This document shows positions 1-4,164 of a DNA stretch of 5,707 bases, one piece after another. The notes below the pieces were generated by a model. The model saw only the letters and a program-made list of their open reading frames with translations, did not search any database and was not told where the DNA came from. Where the stretch lies: assembly GCA_949286645.1 (NCBI GenBank), contig CASEDN010000135.1, positions 1-5,707 on the forward strand. Reading direction: 5' to 3'. The first letter of the stretch is position 1; every line of letters begins with the position of its first letter. The stretch comes from an uncultured bacterium (GTDB taxonomy: Bacteria; Bacillota_I; Bacilli_A; RF39; UBA660). A program made the position numbers and the translations under genes.

Positions 1-213
1 ATTTCTATATTCTTGTTCCCTAGCAAGTTCTTGAAAATATGGTAAATCAAAAGTCTTTGTTATTTCTTCTTTTTTAGTATTATCTACAACAGTTGCAATT
101 TGAGATATCATATTGGGCATAGTTTTAACTAAGCTATTAGCTAAATTACCTCCAACTCTAGCTGAAGCCAAAGCTTCGGTATAAGACTTTTCTCTTATTT
201 GGTAATTATTCAT
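1..213 (-). CDS. Hypothetical protein, C-terminus cut by window edge
   Basis: An open frame of 71 codons starts with ATG at 213 and runs off the left edge without a stop. It begins MNNYQIREKSYTEALASARV. A strong ribosome binding site, AGGAG, lies 6 nt upstream of the ATG, which supports a real start. The visible part is Ala/Asn/Ser-rich in the first 45 residues, looks helical, has no obvious signal peptide or membrane segment, and then turns charged (KKEEITKTFDLPYFQELARE). I do not recognise the family. The 95-bp gap to trmL contains no convincing terminator, so the gene could be read from the trmL unit as well as from its own weak promoter. Existence is well supported; function is unknown. 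Confidence 0.7.
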   Translation of the reverse strand, partial: MNNYQIREKSYTEALASARVGGNLANSLVKTMPNMISQIATVVDNTKKEEITKTFDLPYFQELAREQEYRN

Positions 214-255
214 TAATTGCTCCTTTCTTACTGTGTGTTGATATGTTGATATATT

Positions 256-261
256 ATTATA
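256..261 (-). promoter_or_regulatory. Possible -10 box for the left-edge gene
   Basis: A perfect TATAAT sits on the minus strand about 43 bp before the ATG at 213. The hexamer 17 bp upstream (GAATGT) is a poor -35 match. In such AT-rich sequence a lone TATAAT can arise by chance, so this is only a candidate. Confidence 0.3.
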
Positions 262-308
262 TTTTGATAATTTGCAAAACATTCTTTTGTACTACAATTA
301 ATGAATAC

Positions 309-830
309 TTATCTTTCTAAATAATCTGCTCCTTTAAAAGAACTTCCCTCTGGCTCCTCTTTTAGCAAATCATTAAAATTCTGTTGTCTTAACGCTTCAT
401 ATATAACAATAGCCACACTATTAGAGATATTTAAAGCTCTAACATTAGAAGTCATTGGTATTCTAAGGCAATGAGATAAATCTTTTTTTAATATTTCTTT
501 AGGTATACCAGTAGACTCTTTCCCAAAGATAAAATATAAATCTAAATTATCTTTATTACTATAATCAAAACTGGTATGTGGTTTTCTTCCATATCTAGTT
601 AAATAATAATAGACACCTTTATTTTTAGATGTAAAATCATCCCAATTCTCATATACTTCATAGTCTAATTTATCTATATAATTAACTGCGCTTCTTTTTA
701 AATGAGCCTCGTCCAAAGAAAATCCTAATGGTTTAATTAAATGTAATTTTGTATTAGTTCCAACACAAGTTCTCATAATATTACCAGTATTTTGTGGTAT
801 TTCTGGTTCAAATAAAACAATATGATTCAT
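309..830 (-). CDS. trmL: tRNA (cytidine/uridine-2'-O-)-methyltransferase TrmL
   Basis: This SPOUT-fold methyltransferase uses S-adenosylmethionine to 2'-O-methylate wobble nucleotide 34 of tRNA-Leu isoacceptors in the cytoplasm. The three knot motifs are present: EPEIPQNTGNIMRTC (residues 8-22), FGKESTGIP (102-110), and the C-terminal IPMTSNVRALNISNSVAIV region (124-142), which contains the conserved N-x-R-x-L-N-x-S-N. The length of 173 residues is close to the family norm of about 155-160, with a short charged tail. I place the start at ATG 830. The in-frame ATG at 839 directly abuts the AGGAGG site (840-845), leaving no spacing, whereas 830 has a proper 9-nt spacing, and homologs start with M-x-HIVLFEPEIPQNTGN. 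It lies 30 nt behind the thioredoxin-like gene and is probably co-transcribed with it. No clear terminator follows. Assignment is very secure. Confidence 0.95.
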   Translation of the reverse strand: MNHIVLFEPEIPQNTGNIMRTCVGTNTKLHLIKPLGFSLDEAHLKRSAVNYIDKLDYEVYENWDDFTSKNKGVYYYLTRYGRKPHTSFDYSNKDNLDLYFIFGKESTGIPKEILKKDLSHCLRIPMTSNVRALNISNSVAIVIYEALRQQNFNDLLKEEPEGSSFKGADYLER

Positions 831-839
831 AACAAACAT

Positions 840-845
840 CCTCCT
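840..845 (-). promoter_or_regulatory. Ribosome binding site that fixes the trmL start
   Basis: AGGAGG on the minus strand is 0 nt from the upstream ATG (839) but 9 nt from the ATG at 830, so it selects the latter and shortens TrmL by three residues compared with the longest frame. Confidence 0.85.
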
Positions 846-860
846 AAATTAAAACAAGAC

Positions 861-1364
861 TTATTGTCCTGTTTCTAAATTAACATCAAGAAAATTTAAA
901 GCCTCATCTCTTGTTAACAATGCTCCATTAAGTCCATCTTCTACTGCAGTGACCTTACCATCAGTAAATTTAATTAAACAAGGGACTCTACTAACATTAA
1001 AGTCTGAACTGCTAAGCAATTCATTTATATAAGCAATCTTATCTTCAACACCTTCTAAATTAACATAAACAAAGCCTTCATAATTATTATTTTTTATATT
1101 TTCCTTTATACTTTCCTCAAATTCTCTACACTCACTATCACTAACAGCACAAAAATATAAAATTGGTGATGGATTTTCTGTTAGATAATGTTCTAACTCT
1201 GAAGGACTGATTTCAAAAACTATGTCTTTTAAAACTGGTATCTCTCGTTCGTACTCTTTATAAGTGCTATACCAACTAGCTAAATACAATACTAAAACTA
1301 TTACTACAGCATATATAACTACTAATACTACAAAATTCTTTTTTTGTTTCTTTTTACTTTTCAT
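861..1364 (-). CDS. Membrane-anchored thioredoxin-fold protein with atypical active site
   Basis: This 167-residue protein has a very basic N-terminus (MKSKKKQKK), one hydrophobic segment at about residues 11-31 and then a soluble domain, so it is probably anchored with the domain outside the cell. The domain reads as thioredoxin-like: a beta strand PILYF (67-71) runs into a cysteine segment, and the cis-proline site RVPCLIKFTDGKV (126-138) is typical. The usual CxxC is missing. Cysteines occur at 72 and 79 (CAVSDSEC, a C-x6-C), plus Cys129 just after the cis-proline; aligned on Cys79, the first CxxC cysteine is Asp76. Classical thiol-disulfide exchange is therefore uncertain, and a binding or specialised redox role is equally possible. 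The start is supported by GAGGTGAT 6 nt upstream of the ATG. It is the promoter-proximal gene of a unit with trmL. The fold is inferred from motifs; the specific function is unknown. Confidence 0.85.
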   Translation of the reverse strand: MKSKKKQKKNFVVLVVIYAVVIVLVLYLASWYSTYKEYEREIPVLKDIVFEISPSELEHYLTENPSPILYFCAVSDSECREFEESIKENIKNNNYEGFVYVNLEGVEDKIAYINELLSSSDFNVSRVPCLIKFTDGKVTAVEDGLNGALLTRDEALNFLDVNLETGQ

Positions 1365-1390
1365 ATCAATATCACCTCTAACTTAATTTA

Positions 1391-1419
1391 ATTGTAACAC
1401 AATCTTAAAAAATTGAAAA
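1391..1419 (-). promoter_or_regulatory. Sigma-A-like extended -10 promoter for the thioredoxin-like/trmL unit
   Basis: On the minus strand, -35 TTTTCA (1414-1419) is followed after 17 bp by -10 TACAAT (1391-1396), preceded by the extended-10 dinucleotide as TGTTACAAT. The -35 is weak, but the extended -10 compensates. Transcription would begin near 1384, giving a leader of about 20 nt that includes the GAGGTGAT site. Confidence 0.6.
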
Positions 1420-1437
1420 CAATAGTTTACATTTTTT

Positions 1438-1466
1438 TAGGCAGAAAAACCTTCATATTACATAAT
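1438..1466 (+). promoter_or_regulatory. Candidate promoter of the small Gly/Pro/Tyr-rich gene
   Basis: The -35 TAGGCA (1438-1443, 4/6 match to TTGACA) and -10 CATAAT (1461-1466, 5/6) are separated by 17 bp. Transcription would start near 1473, leaving a leader of about 27 nt with the AAAGGAGG site at 1484-1491. It faces away from the thioredoxin-like promoter, making 1365-1499 a divergent regulatory region. Confidence 0.4.
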
Positions 1467-1499
1467 TAAACATAAACTATCATAAAGGAGGAGAAAGTC

Positions 1500-1685
1500 A
1501 TGTACAATAGACCAATATATCCAAATAATAATAGAAATGGTTTCATTCCTTTAATAATTGGTGGTGTTATAGGATATGGACTAGGAAGCAATAATAGGCC
1601 TAATTTTTATCCAATGTACCCCATTCCAGTTTATCAAGTATATCCACCATATTATTTTTATAGACAACCATATAGAGGAAGATAA
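1500..1685 (+). CDS. Small Gly/Pro/Tyr-rich protein of unknown function
   Basis: This is the only convincing plus-strand gene, with 61 residues. A near-perfect ribosome binding site (AAAGGAGG) lies 8 nt before the ATG. The protein has three parts: an Asn/Pro-rich head (MYNRPIYPNNNRNG), a short hydrophobic glycine-zipper-like stretch FIPLIIGGVIGYGLG (residues 15-29), and a tail extremely rich in Tyr and Pro (FYPMYPIPVYQVYPPYYFY) ending in basic residues. The hydrophobic stretch is borderline for spanning a membrane. Composition recalls small surface, coat or matrix-associated proteins of low-GC Gram-positives, but I cannot name a family. It is followed 25 nt downstream by a bidirectional terminator, so it is monocistronic. 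Existence is well supported by the ribosome binding site; role unknown. Confidence 0.8.
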   Translation: MYNRPIYPNNNRNGFIPLIIGGVIGYGLGSNNRPNFYPMYPIPVYQVYPPYYFYRQPYRGR

Positions 1686-1710
1686 ATAAAACCTTTCTTC
1701 TTTTTATATT

Positions 1711-1740
1711 AAATAAAAAGCCCTATGGACTATTTTATTT
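1711..1740. terminator. Bidirectional hairpin terminator between the small gene and greA
   Basis: An imperfect inverted repeat pairs AAATAAAA (1711-1718) with TTTTATTT (1733-1740), with an inner AG..CC/GG..CT stem and a TAT loop at 1724-1726. Read on the minus strand, the inner GC-containing stem is followed by CTTTTTATTT, a U-rich tail suited to ending greA. On the plus strand the tail is TATTTTATTT, suited to ending the small gene. The greA stop codon (1730-1732) lies inside the hairpin. Confidence 0.55.
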
Positions 1741-2203
1741 CAGTTATTTCAACTTCATAACTTCCATTAGGACTTTCTACTGTAATAACATCTCCTACTT
1801 TATGATTAAGTAAAGCTTTAGCGATAGGACTTTCATTAGAGATTCTTCCTTCAAAAGGATCTGCTTCTTGACTACCTACTATTTGGTATTCATCTGTATC
1901 ATCTTCATCATCTACATATTTAATAGAAACTGTACTACCAAGACCAACTACATCTTTTGGAATATCTTTAATAATTTCTACATTTTCAAGCATCTTTTCA
2001 ATAGTTTTAATTCTACCTTCAATTTGAGCCTGTTCATTTTTAGCAGCATCATAGTCAGCGTTTTCAGATAAATCTCCTAAACTACGTGCTTCCTTAATAG
2101 CCTGAATATTAGCAGGCCTTTTTTCATTTATTAATTCACTTAATTCATTTCTCAAATCATTAAGTCCCTCTTCTGTTAAATATACTACTTTTTTGTTTCC
2201 CAT
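1730..2203 (-). CDS. greA: Transcription elongation factor GreA
   Basis: GreA enters the secondary channel of RNA polymerase and stimulates cleavage of the 3' end of backtracked transcripts, rescuing arrested complexes. Both domains are present. The N-terminal antiparallel coiled coil (about residues 8-75) carries the tip motif ARSLGDLSENADYDAAK (39-55), with the functional acidic residues Asp44 and Glu47. The C-terminal FKBP-like domain (about 82-157) includes DPFEGRISNESPIAKALL (115-132) and ends VGDVITVESPNGSYEVEI. Length is 157 residues against a usual 158, so it is complete. The start is ATG 2203; a GTG at 2212 in the same frame is part of the ribosome binding site GAGGTGAT itself and is not a start. 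It stands alone between its own promoter and a terminator. The stop is TAG. Confidence 0.97.
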   Translation of the reverse strand: MGNKKVVYLTEEGLNDLRNELSELINEKRPANIQAIKEARSLGDLSENADYDAAKNEQAQIEGRIKTIEKMLENVEIIKDIPKDVVGLGSTVSIKYVDDEDDTDEYQIVGSQEADPFEGRISNESPIAKALLNHKVGDVITVESPNGSYEVEITEIK

Positions 2204-2232
2204 TGTAATCACCTCAAAAATTTATAATAATA

Positions 2233-2250
2233 GGCTAGGTTCCCCTAACC
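2233..2250 (-). promoter_or_regulatory. Hairpin near the 5' end of the greA leader
   Basis: In the greA mRNA sense, GGTTAGG (2250-2244) pairs with CCTAGCC (2239-2233): seven pairs including one G-U, closing a GGAA loop of the GNRA type. It is the most GC-rich spot in the greA upstream region, begins about 8 nt after the predicted transcription start and ends about 17 nt before the GAGG site. The following TATTATTATAAATTTTT is U-rich but interrupted, so it could be a stabilising 5' stem-loop or a weak attenuator. The role is inferred only. Confidence 0.55.
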
Positions 2251-2264
2251 ATAATACGAGTAAA

Positions 2265-2293
2265 ATTTTAGCATAATTTTAGTAAAATAGCAA
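2265..2293 (-). promoter_or_regulatory. Sigma-A promoter of greA with extended -10
   Basis: On the minus strand, -35 TTGCTA (2288-2293) and -10 TAAAAT (2265-2270) are 17 bp apart, and the -10 is preceded by TGC, giving the extended -10 form TGCTAAAAT. Predicted transcription starts near 2258, giving a leader of about 55 nt. Confidence 0.65.
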
Positions 2294-2431
2294 GTATTTT
2301 TTTAAGAAATTACTACTAGATATAGTATGCTATACAATTTAAAATGATACTAAGAATTAACAATACACTCTATCATTAACTTTTTTATTGCAAAGTACTC
2401 ATCTTTATCATATTGCGTATTACAAATACAA

Positions 2432-2437
2432 TATTTT
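2432..2437. repeat. A6/T6 tract at an apparent frameshift
   Basis: Six T on the plus strand (A6 in the sense of the broken small gene). One more A would join the two halves of the reading frame, consistent with a slippage deletion. Confidence 0.5.
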
Positions 2438-2522
2438 TTATAATATAATCAGTATCATTATATTTGCGTATATAATCTATTAATTCTTGCCAAGGTTCTC
2501 TTAAAACATTATCTTTATTTAA

Positions 2523-2538
2523 ATAGATAGATAGATAG
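2523..2538. repeat. Tetranucleotide repeat (ATAG)4
   Basis: Four exact tandem copies of ATAG (CTAT on the minus strand) lie inside the broken small gene. Loss of one copy restores the downstream frame, so a one-unit slippage gain explains the first frameshift. Confidence 0.85.
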
Positions 2539-2585
2539 TACTATAATATAACTTTCCTCTTTAGTGAAGTTTAACATGGGAACTA

Positions 2586-2629
2586 AAGAAAAACTGACAT
2601 TTATATTTCATCTTTTGTCAGTTTCTCTT
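2586..2629 (-). terminator. Likely intrinsic terminator of the right-hand operon
   Basis: An inverted repeat of 14 bp per arm (2586-2599 and 2616-2629) encloses a 16-nt loop. In the minus sense AAGAGAAACTGACA pairs with TGTCAGTTTTTCTT, with a single G-U pair, and the 3' arm is U-rich. The second TGA (2618-2620) of the truncated gene downstream of dfx lies in the stem, the usual position for a terminator following a gene. The long loop and low GC make it less than ideal. Confidence 0.55.
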
Positions 2630-3025
2630 AATAGTTATAAAGTTGGTCTTTTTTTCTGCTTCATCAGTATTTACAACTTTATATGTATCTTCAAAATCTC
2701 GCTTATAAATACCATACATATCATCTATATTAGTTATATTAATATATCCATCAGCAGCAACCATCATATCAGATCAACATTGATTTAAAATTATATTATC
2801 TGGAATCTGAACGAAAGTCTGCACTCCTCCTTTAGGTTTAAATAAAGTTGGATTATCTCCATCAATTTCATATTTTCTCTTAAAGGTTGAAGCAGAAATA
2901 ATCCATTCATTACTGTGACCGTTACTATCTAATATCATATTACCATTTTCATCAGTTTTTGTAGCAATCCATCCAGGATTATTTAATTTCAGTAAGCCAA
3001 AGACTATGTAAATTACAATAAGCAT
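2618..3025 (-). pseudogene. N-terminally truncated two-module protein with internal stop, possibly PGDYG-like
   Basis: The coding-like part begins about 2983 with NNPGWIATKTDENGN, immediately after the dfx stop in another frame, and runs to TGA 2774-2776. The same frame continues for 51 codons (SDMMVAADGYINITNIDDMY...) to TGA 2618-2620. Two modules resemble one another: PGWIATK...EWIISASTFKRKYE and DGYINITNIDD MYGIYKRDFEDTYK share G-[WY]-I and a final F-x3-[KT]-Y. This pattern recalls small PGDYG-type domains found in phage and accessory proteins, a tentative comparison from memory. The open frame formally reaches ATG 3025, but its first 14 residues are only dfx read in another frame and no ribosome binding site is present. 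The gene has therefore lost its 5' end, apparently at a junction next to dfx, and carries a nonsense codon that a single TGG-to-TGA change would explain. Confidence 0.6.
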
Positions 3026-3350
3026 AGATTTTATTATATTCGCTACTATAAGGGAAACTTACTTCTGGTTTATCTCCTGCTTTTAATGTTTTAATCATAT
3101 AATTATCATCACTTGCAAGAATTATAAAAGAAATATAATGTTCATCTGTCATAGGATGCTCTACTTCTCCTACTTTAACATTAATCATTCCCTCTTTAAT
3201 CTCATAAACTGGTAAATGTTTCTCAGTAGCAGCTTCAGTTGTGTTGGCATTAACAAGTTCCATTTTATCTCCACAACATACTAGAGCCTCGCTCTTATCT
3301 TCTAATTTTAAAATAACATTTCCACATTTTTTACATACATAAATTTTCAT
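2979..3350 (-). CDS. dfx: Superoxide reductase (desulfoferrodoxin, two-iron class)
   Basis: This enzyme reduces superoxide to hydrogen peroxide without releasing oxygen, taking electrons from rubredoxin or a similar donor in the cytoplasm of anaerobes. Both iron sites are intact. The N-terminal desulforedoxin domain has the four cysteines Cys6, Cys9, Cys25 and Cys26 (CKKCG...VCCGDKM). The catalytic centre has His45 within the conserved EKH (Glu43-Lys44), His65 (VEHPM), His71 (DEHY), and Cys112 and His115 in YCNLH. Length is 123 residues, normal for the class. It ends LWLTEIK rather than the usual short LW-K end; these last residues abut the broken downstream gene. AAGAAGG lies about 8 nt before the ATG. 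It follows the folD-like gene by 40 nt and has its own promoter, so it can be expressed with or apart from the operon, perhaps under oxidative-stress control. Confidence 0.95.
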   Translation of the reverse strand: MKIYVCKKCGNVILKLEDKSEALVCCGDKMELVNANTTEAATEKHLPVYEIKEGMINVKVGEVEHPMTDEHYISFIILASDDNYMIKTLKAGDKPEVSFPYSSEYNKIYAYCNLHSLWLTEIK

Positions 3351-3366
3351 TAAACATACCTTCTTT

Positions 3367-3381
3367 CCATATTTATTATAA
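3367..3381 (-). promoter_or_regulatory. Weak PerR-box-like site over the dfx -10
   Basis: The minus strand reads TTATAATAAATATGG. Compared with the PerR consensus TTATAATNATTATAA, the first half-site is perfect and the second matches 4 of 7, for 11 of 14 informative positions. Peroxide-responsive PerR is known to control superoxide reductase genes in some clostridia, so the location is sensible. However, the site overlaps TATAAT in very AT-rich DNA and chance is a real explanation. Confidence 0.25.
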
Positions 3382-3403
3382 ATTTTATTTTTACTTTTTA
3401 CAA
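3375..3403 (-). promoter_or_regulatory. Promoter of dfx inside the end of the folD-like gene
   Basis: On the minus strand, -35 TTGTAA (3398-3403, within the last codons of the folD-like gene) and a perfect -10 TATAAT (3375-3380) are spaced by 17 bp. Transcription would start near 3368 and give an 18-nt leader holding the AAGAAGG ribosome binding site. Confidence 0.6.
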
Positions 3404-4164
3404 GATGTAACTAAATTTTCTAATAGACATGCTGTAGATAAAGGACCTATTCCTTTAAATCTTGGAGTATAACTAACAGTATCACTATCTATTAAGACAT
3501 CTCCTAGTCCTATATCTATAACAACACATTCATCTTTTAAATCACTACTTTTAAAAAGATTATTAACACCTGTTGCACTTACCACAATATCACTATTTTT
3601 TAAAATACTAACTAAATCTTTAGTCTTAGAGTGACACATACTAACTGTTGCATCACTATTTATTAAGCAACTTGCAAGAGGTCTAGATAAATTATAACTT
3701 CTTCCAATAATAGTAACATTTTTACCACTTAAAGAGATATTATAAAACTCTAATATCTTAATAACTGCAAGTACAGTTGAATTAATTAATTTAGGTCTAT
3801 TTATAGATAAATAATACTGATTAAGAGGATTTACTCCATCTATATCTTTATTTATATCAATCTCTTCATAGCAAGAATATTTATCAATATTTTTAGGTAT
3901 AGGCTCTACTAATAAAATACCAGTTATCCTACTATCTTTATTTAATTCATCTATTAAAGAAATAACTTCTTTTGTATTAGAATTATCTAGTTTATAATGT
4001 CTAAAATATATATCTAAATCAAGACATTTATCTACTAGTAACTCACAATATTTAGAATTATTAAAAGTTAGGATAGCAAGAGTAACTTTCTTATCTCTAG
4101 CATCTTTTTTTACTTTAGTTAATATTTCTTTTTCTAAAGTACTACACTCTAACACTCTACTCAT
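3391..4164 (-). CDS. folD: Divergent FolD-like methylenetetrahydrofolate dehydrogenase lacking cyclohydrolase residues
   Basis: FolD normally oxidises 5,10-methylene-THF to methenyl-THF with NADP and then hydrolyses it to 10-formyl-THF for purine and formyl-Met-tRNA synthesis. The family is clear from GILLVEPIP (82-90), KDIDGVNPLN (106-115), the Rossmann motif GKNVTIIGRS (147-156), ATVSMCHSKT (172-181) and IGPLSTACLLEN (239-250). The protein is short at 257 residues against about 280. Key positions differ: Tyr39 is kept, but the catalytic Lys four residues on (human Lys56) is Leu43; the active-site Gln (human Gln100) is Val86; the TPVPGGVGPMT loop is TPRFKGIGPLS (233-243); and the PCTP motif is NSTV (128-131). 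Asp109 (human Asp125) and the NADP-binding Arg155 and Ser179 positions remain. A dehydrogenase-only or altered function is likely. The ATG overlaps the end of the dNTPase gene by 8 nt and lacks a strong ribosome binding site, so translation is probably coupled. Confidence 0.85.
   Translation of the reverse strand: MSRVLECSTLEKEILTKVKKDARDKKVTLAILTFNNSKYCELLVDKCLDLDIYFRHYKLDNSNTKEVISLIDELNKDSRITGILLVEPIPKNIDKYSCYEEIDINKDIDGVNPLNQYYLSINRPKLINSTVLAVIKILEFYNISLSGKNVTIIGRSYNLSRPLASCLINSDATVSMCHSKTKDLVSILKNSDIVVSATGVNNLFKSSDLKDECVVIDIGLGDVLIDSDTVSYTPRFKGIGPLSTACLLENLVTSCKK

Larger units (their letters stand above)
2350..2577 (-). pseudogene. Small frameshifted gene with indels at two simple repeats
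   Basis: From ATG 2577 the frame reads MLNFTKEESYIIVLSIYLFK and then stops just after a tetranucleotide repeat. Removing one unit of that repeat (2523-2538) continues the frame as NKDNVLREPWQELIDYIRKY and DTDYIIK. Adding one A to the A6 tract at 2432-2437 then carries it on as YCICNTQYDKDEYFAIKKLM to a TAG at 2350-2352. The two changes sum to one codon, so the repaired protein would be about 74 residues, charged and soluble. The amino-acid composition of the repaired frame looks coding, in contrast with the shifted frames. No ribosome binding site precedes the ATG, and a terminator-like hairpin lies immediately upstream, so it is probably silent. The family is not recognised. It may be a decayed mobile-element passenger, or less likely a phase-variable gene. 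Confidence 0.55.

Noticed and set aside
273..290. Hairpin CAAAA/TTTTG after trmL as a terminator
   Set aside because: Only five pairs, almost all A-T, and no U tract follows on the minus strand.
1453..1478. Sporulation sigma-E-like elements TCATATT and CATAAACT before the small protein gene
   Set aside because: The boxes match well individually but only 11 bp separate them, shorter than expected, and the start point would fall on the ribosome binding site. No other sporulation sign is present.
1868..2071. Plus-strand open frame opposite greA
   Set aside because: It is the antisense of a certain gene, has no ribosome binding site and shows a Phe/Ile/Asn-rich composition typical of reverse reading of AT-rich genes.
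2321..2334. Small hairpin TATAG-TATG-CTATA upstream of the greA promoter
   Set aside because: Five A/T-rich pairs are expected by chance in this composition, and it is not placed like an operator over the promoter.
2558..2589. Inverted repeat TCTTTAGT/ACTAAAGA overlapping one arm of the 2586-2629 hairpin, as in an antiterminator
   Set aside because: Only 8 AT-rich pairs across a 16-nt loop, with no ligand-binding fold around it and no intact gene to control downstream.
2564..2788. Plus-strand open frame across the decayed region
   Set aside because: It runs antisense to both broken genes and through the terminator hairpin, lacks a ribosome binding site, and has a low-complexity Ile/Ser/Phe composition.
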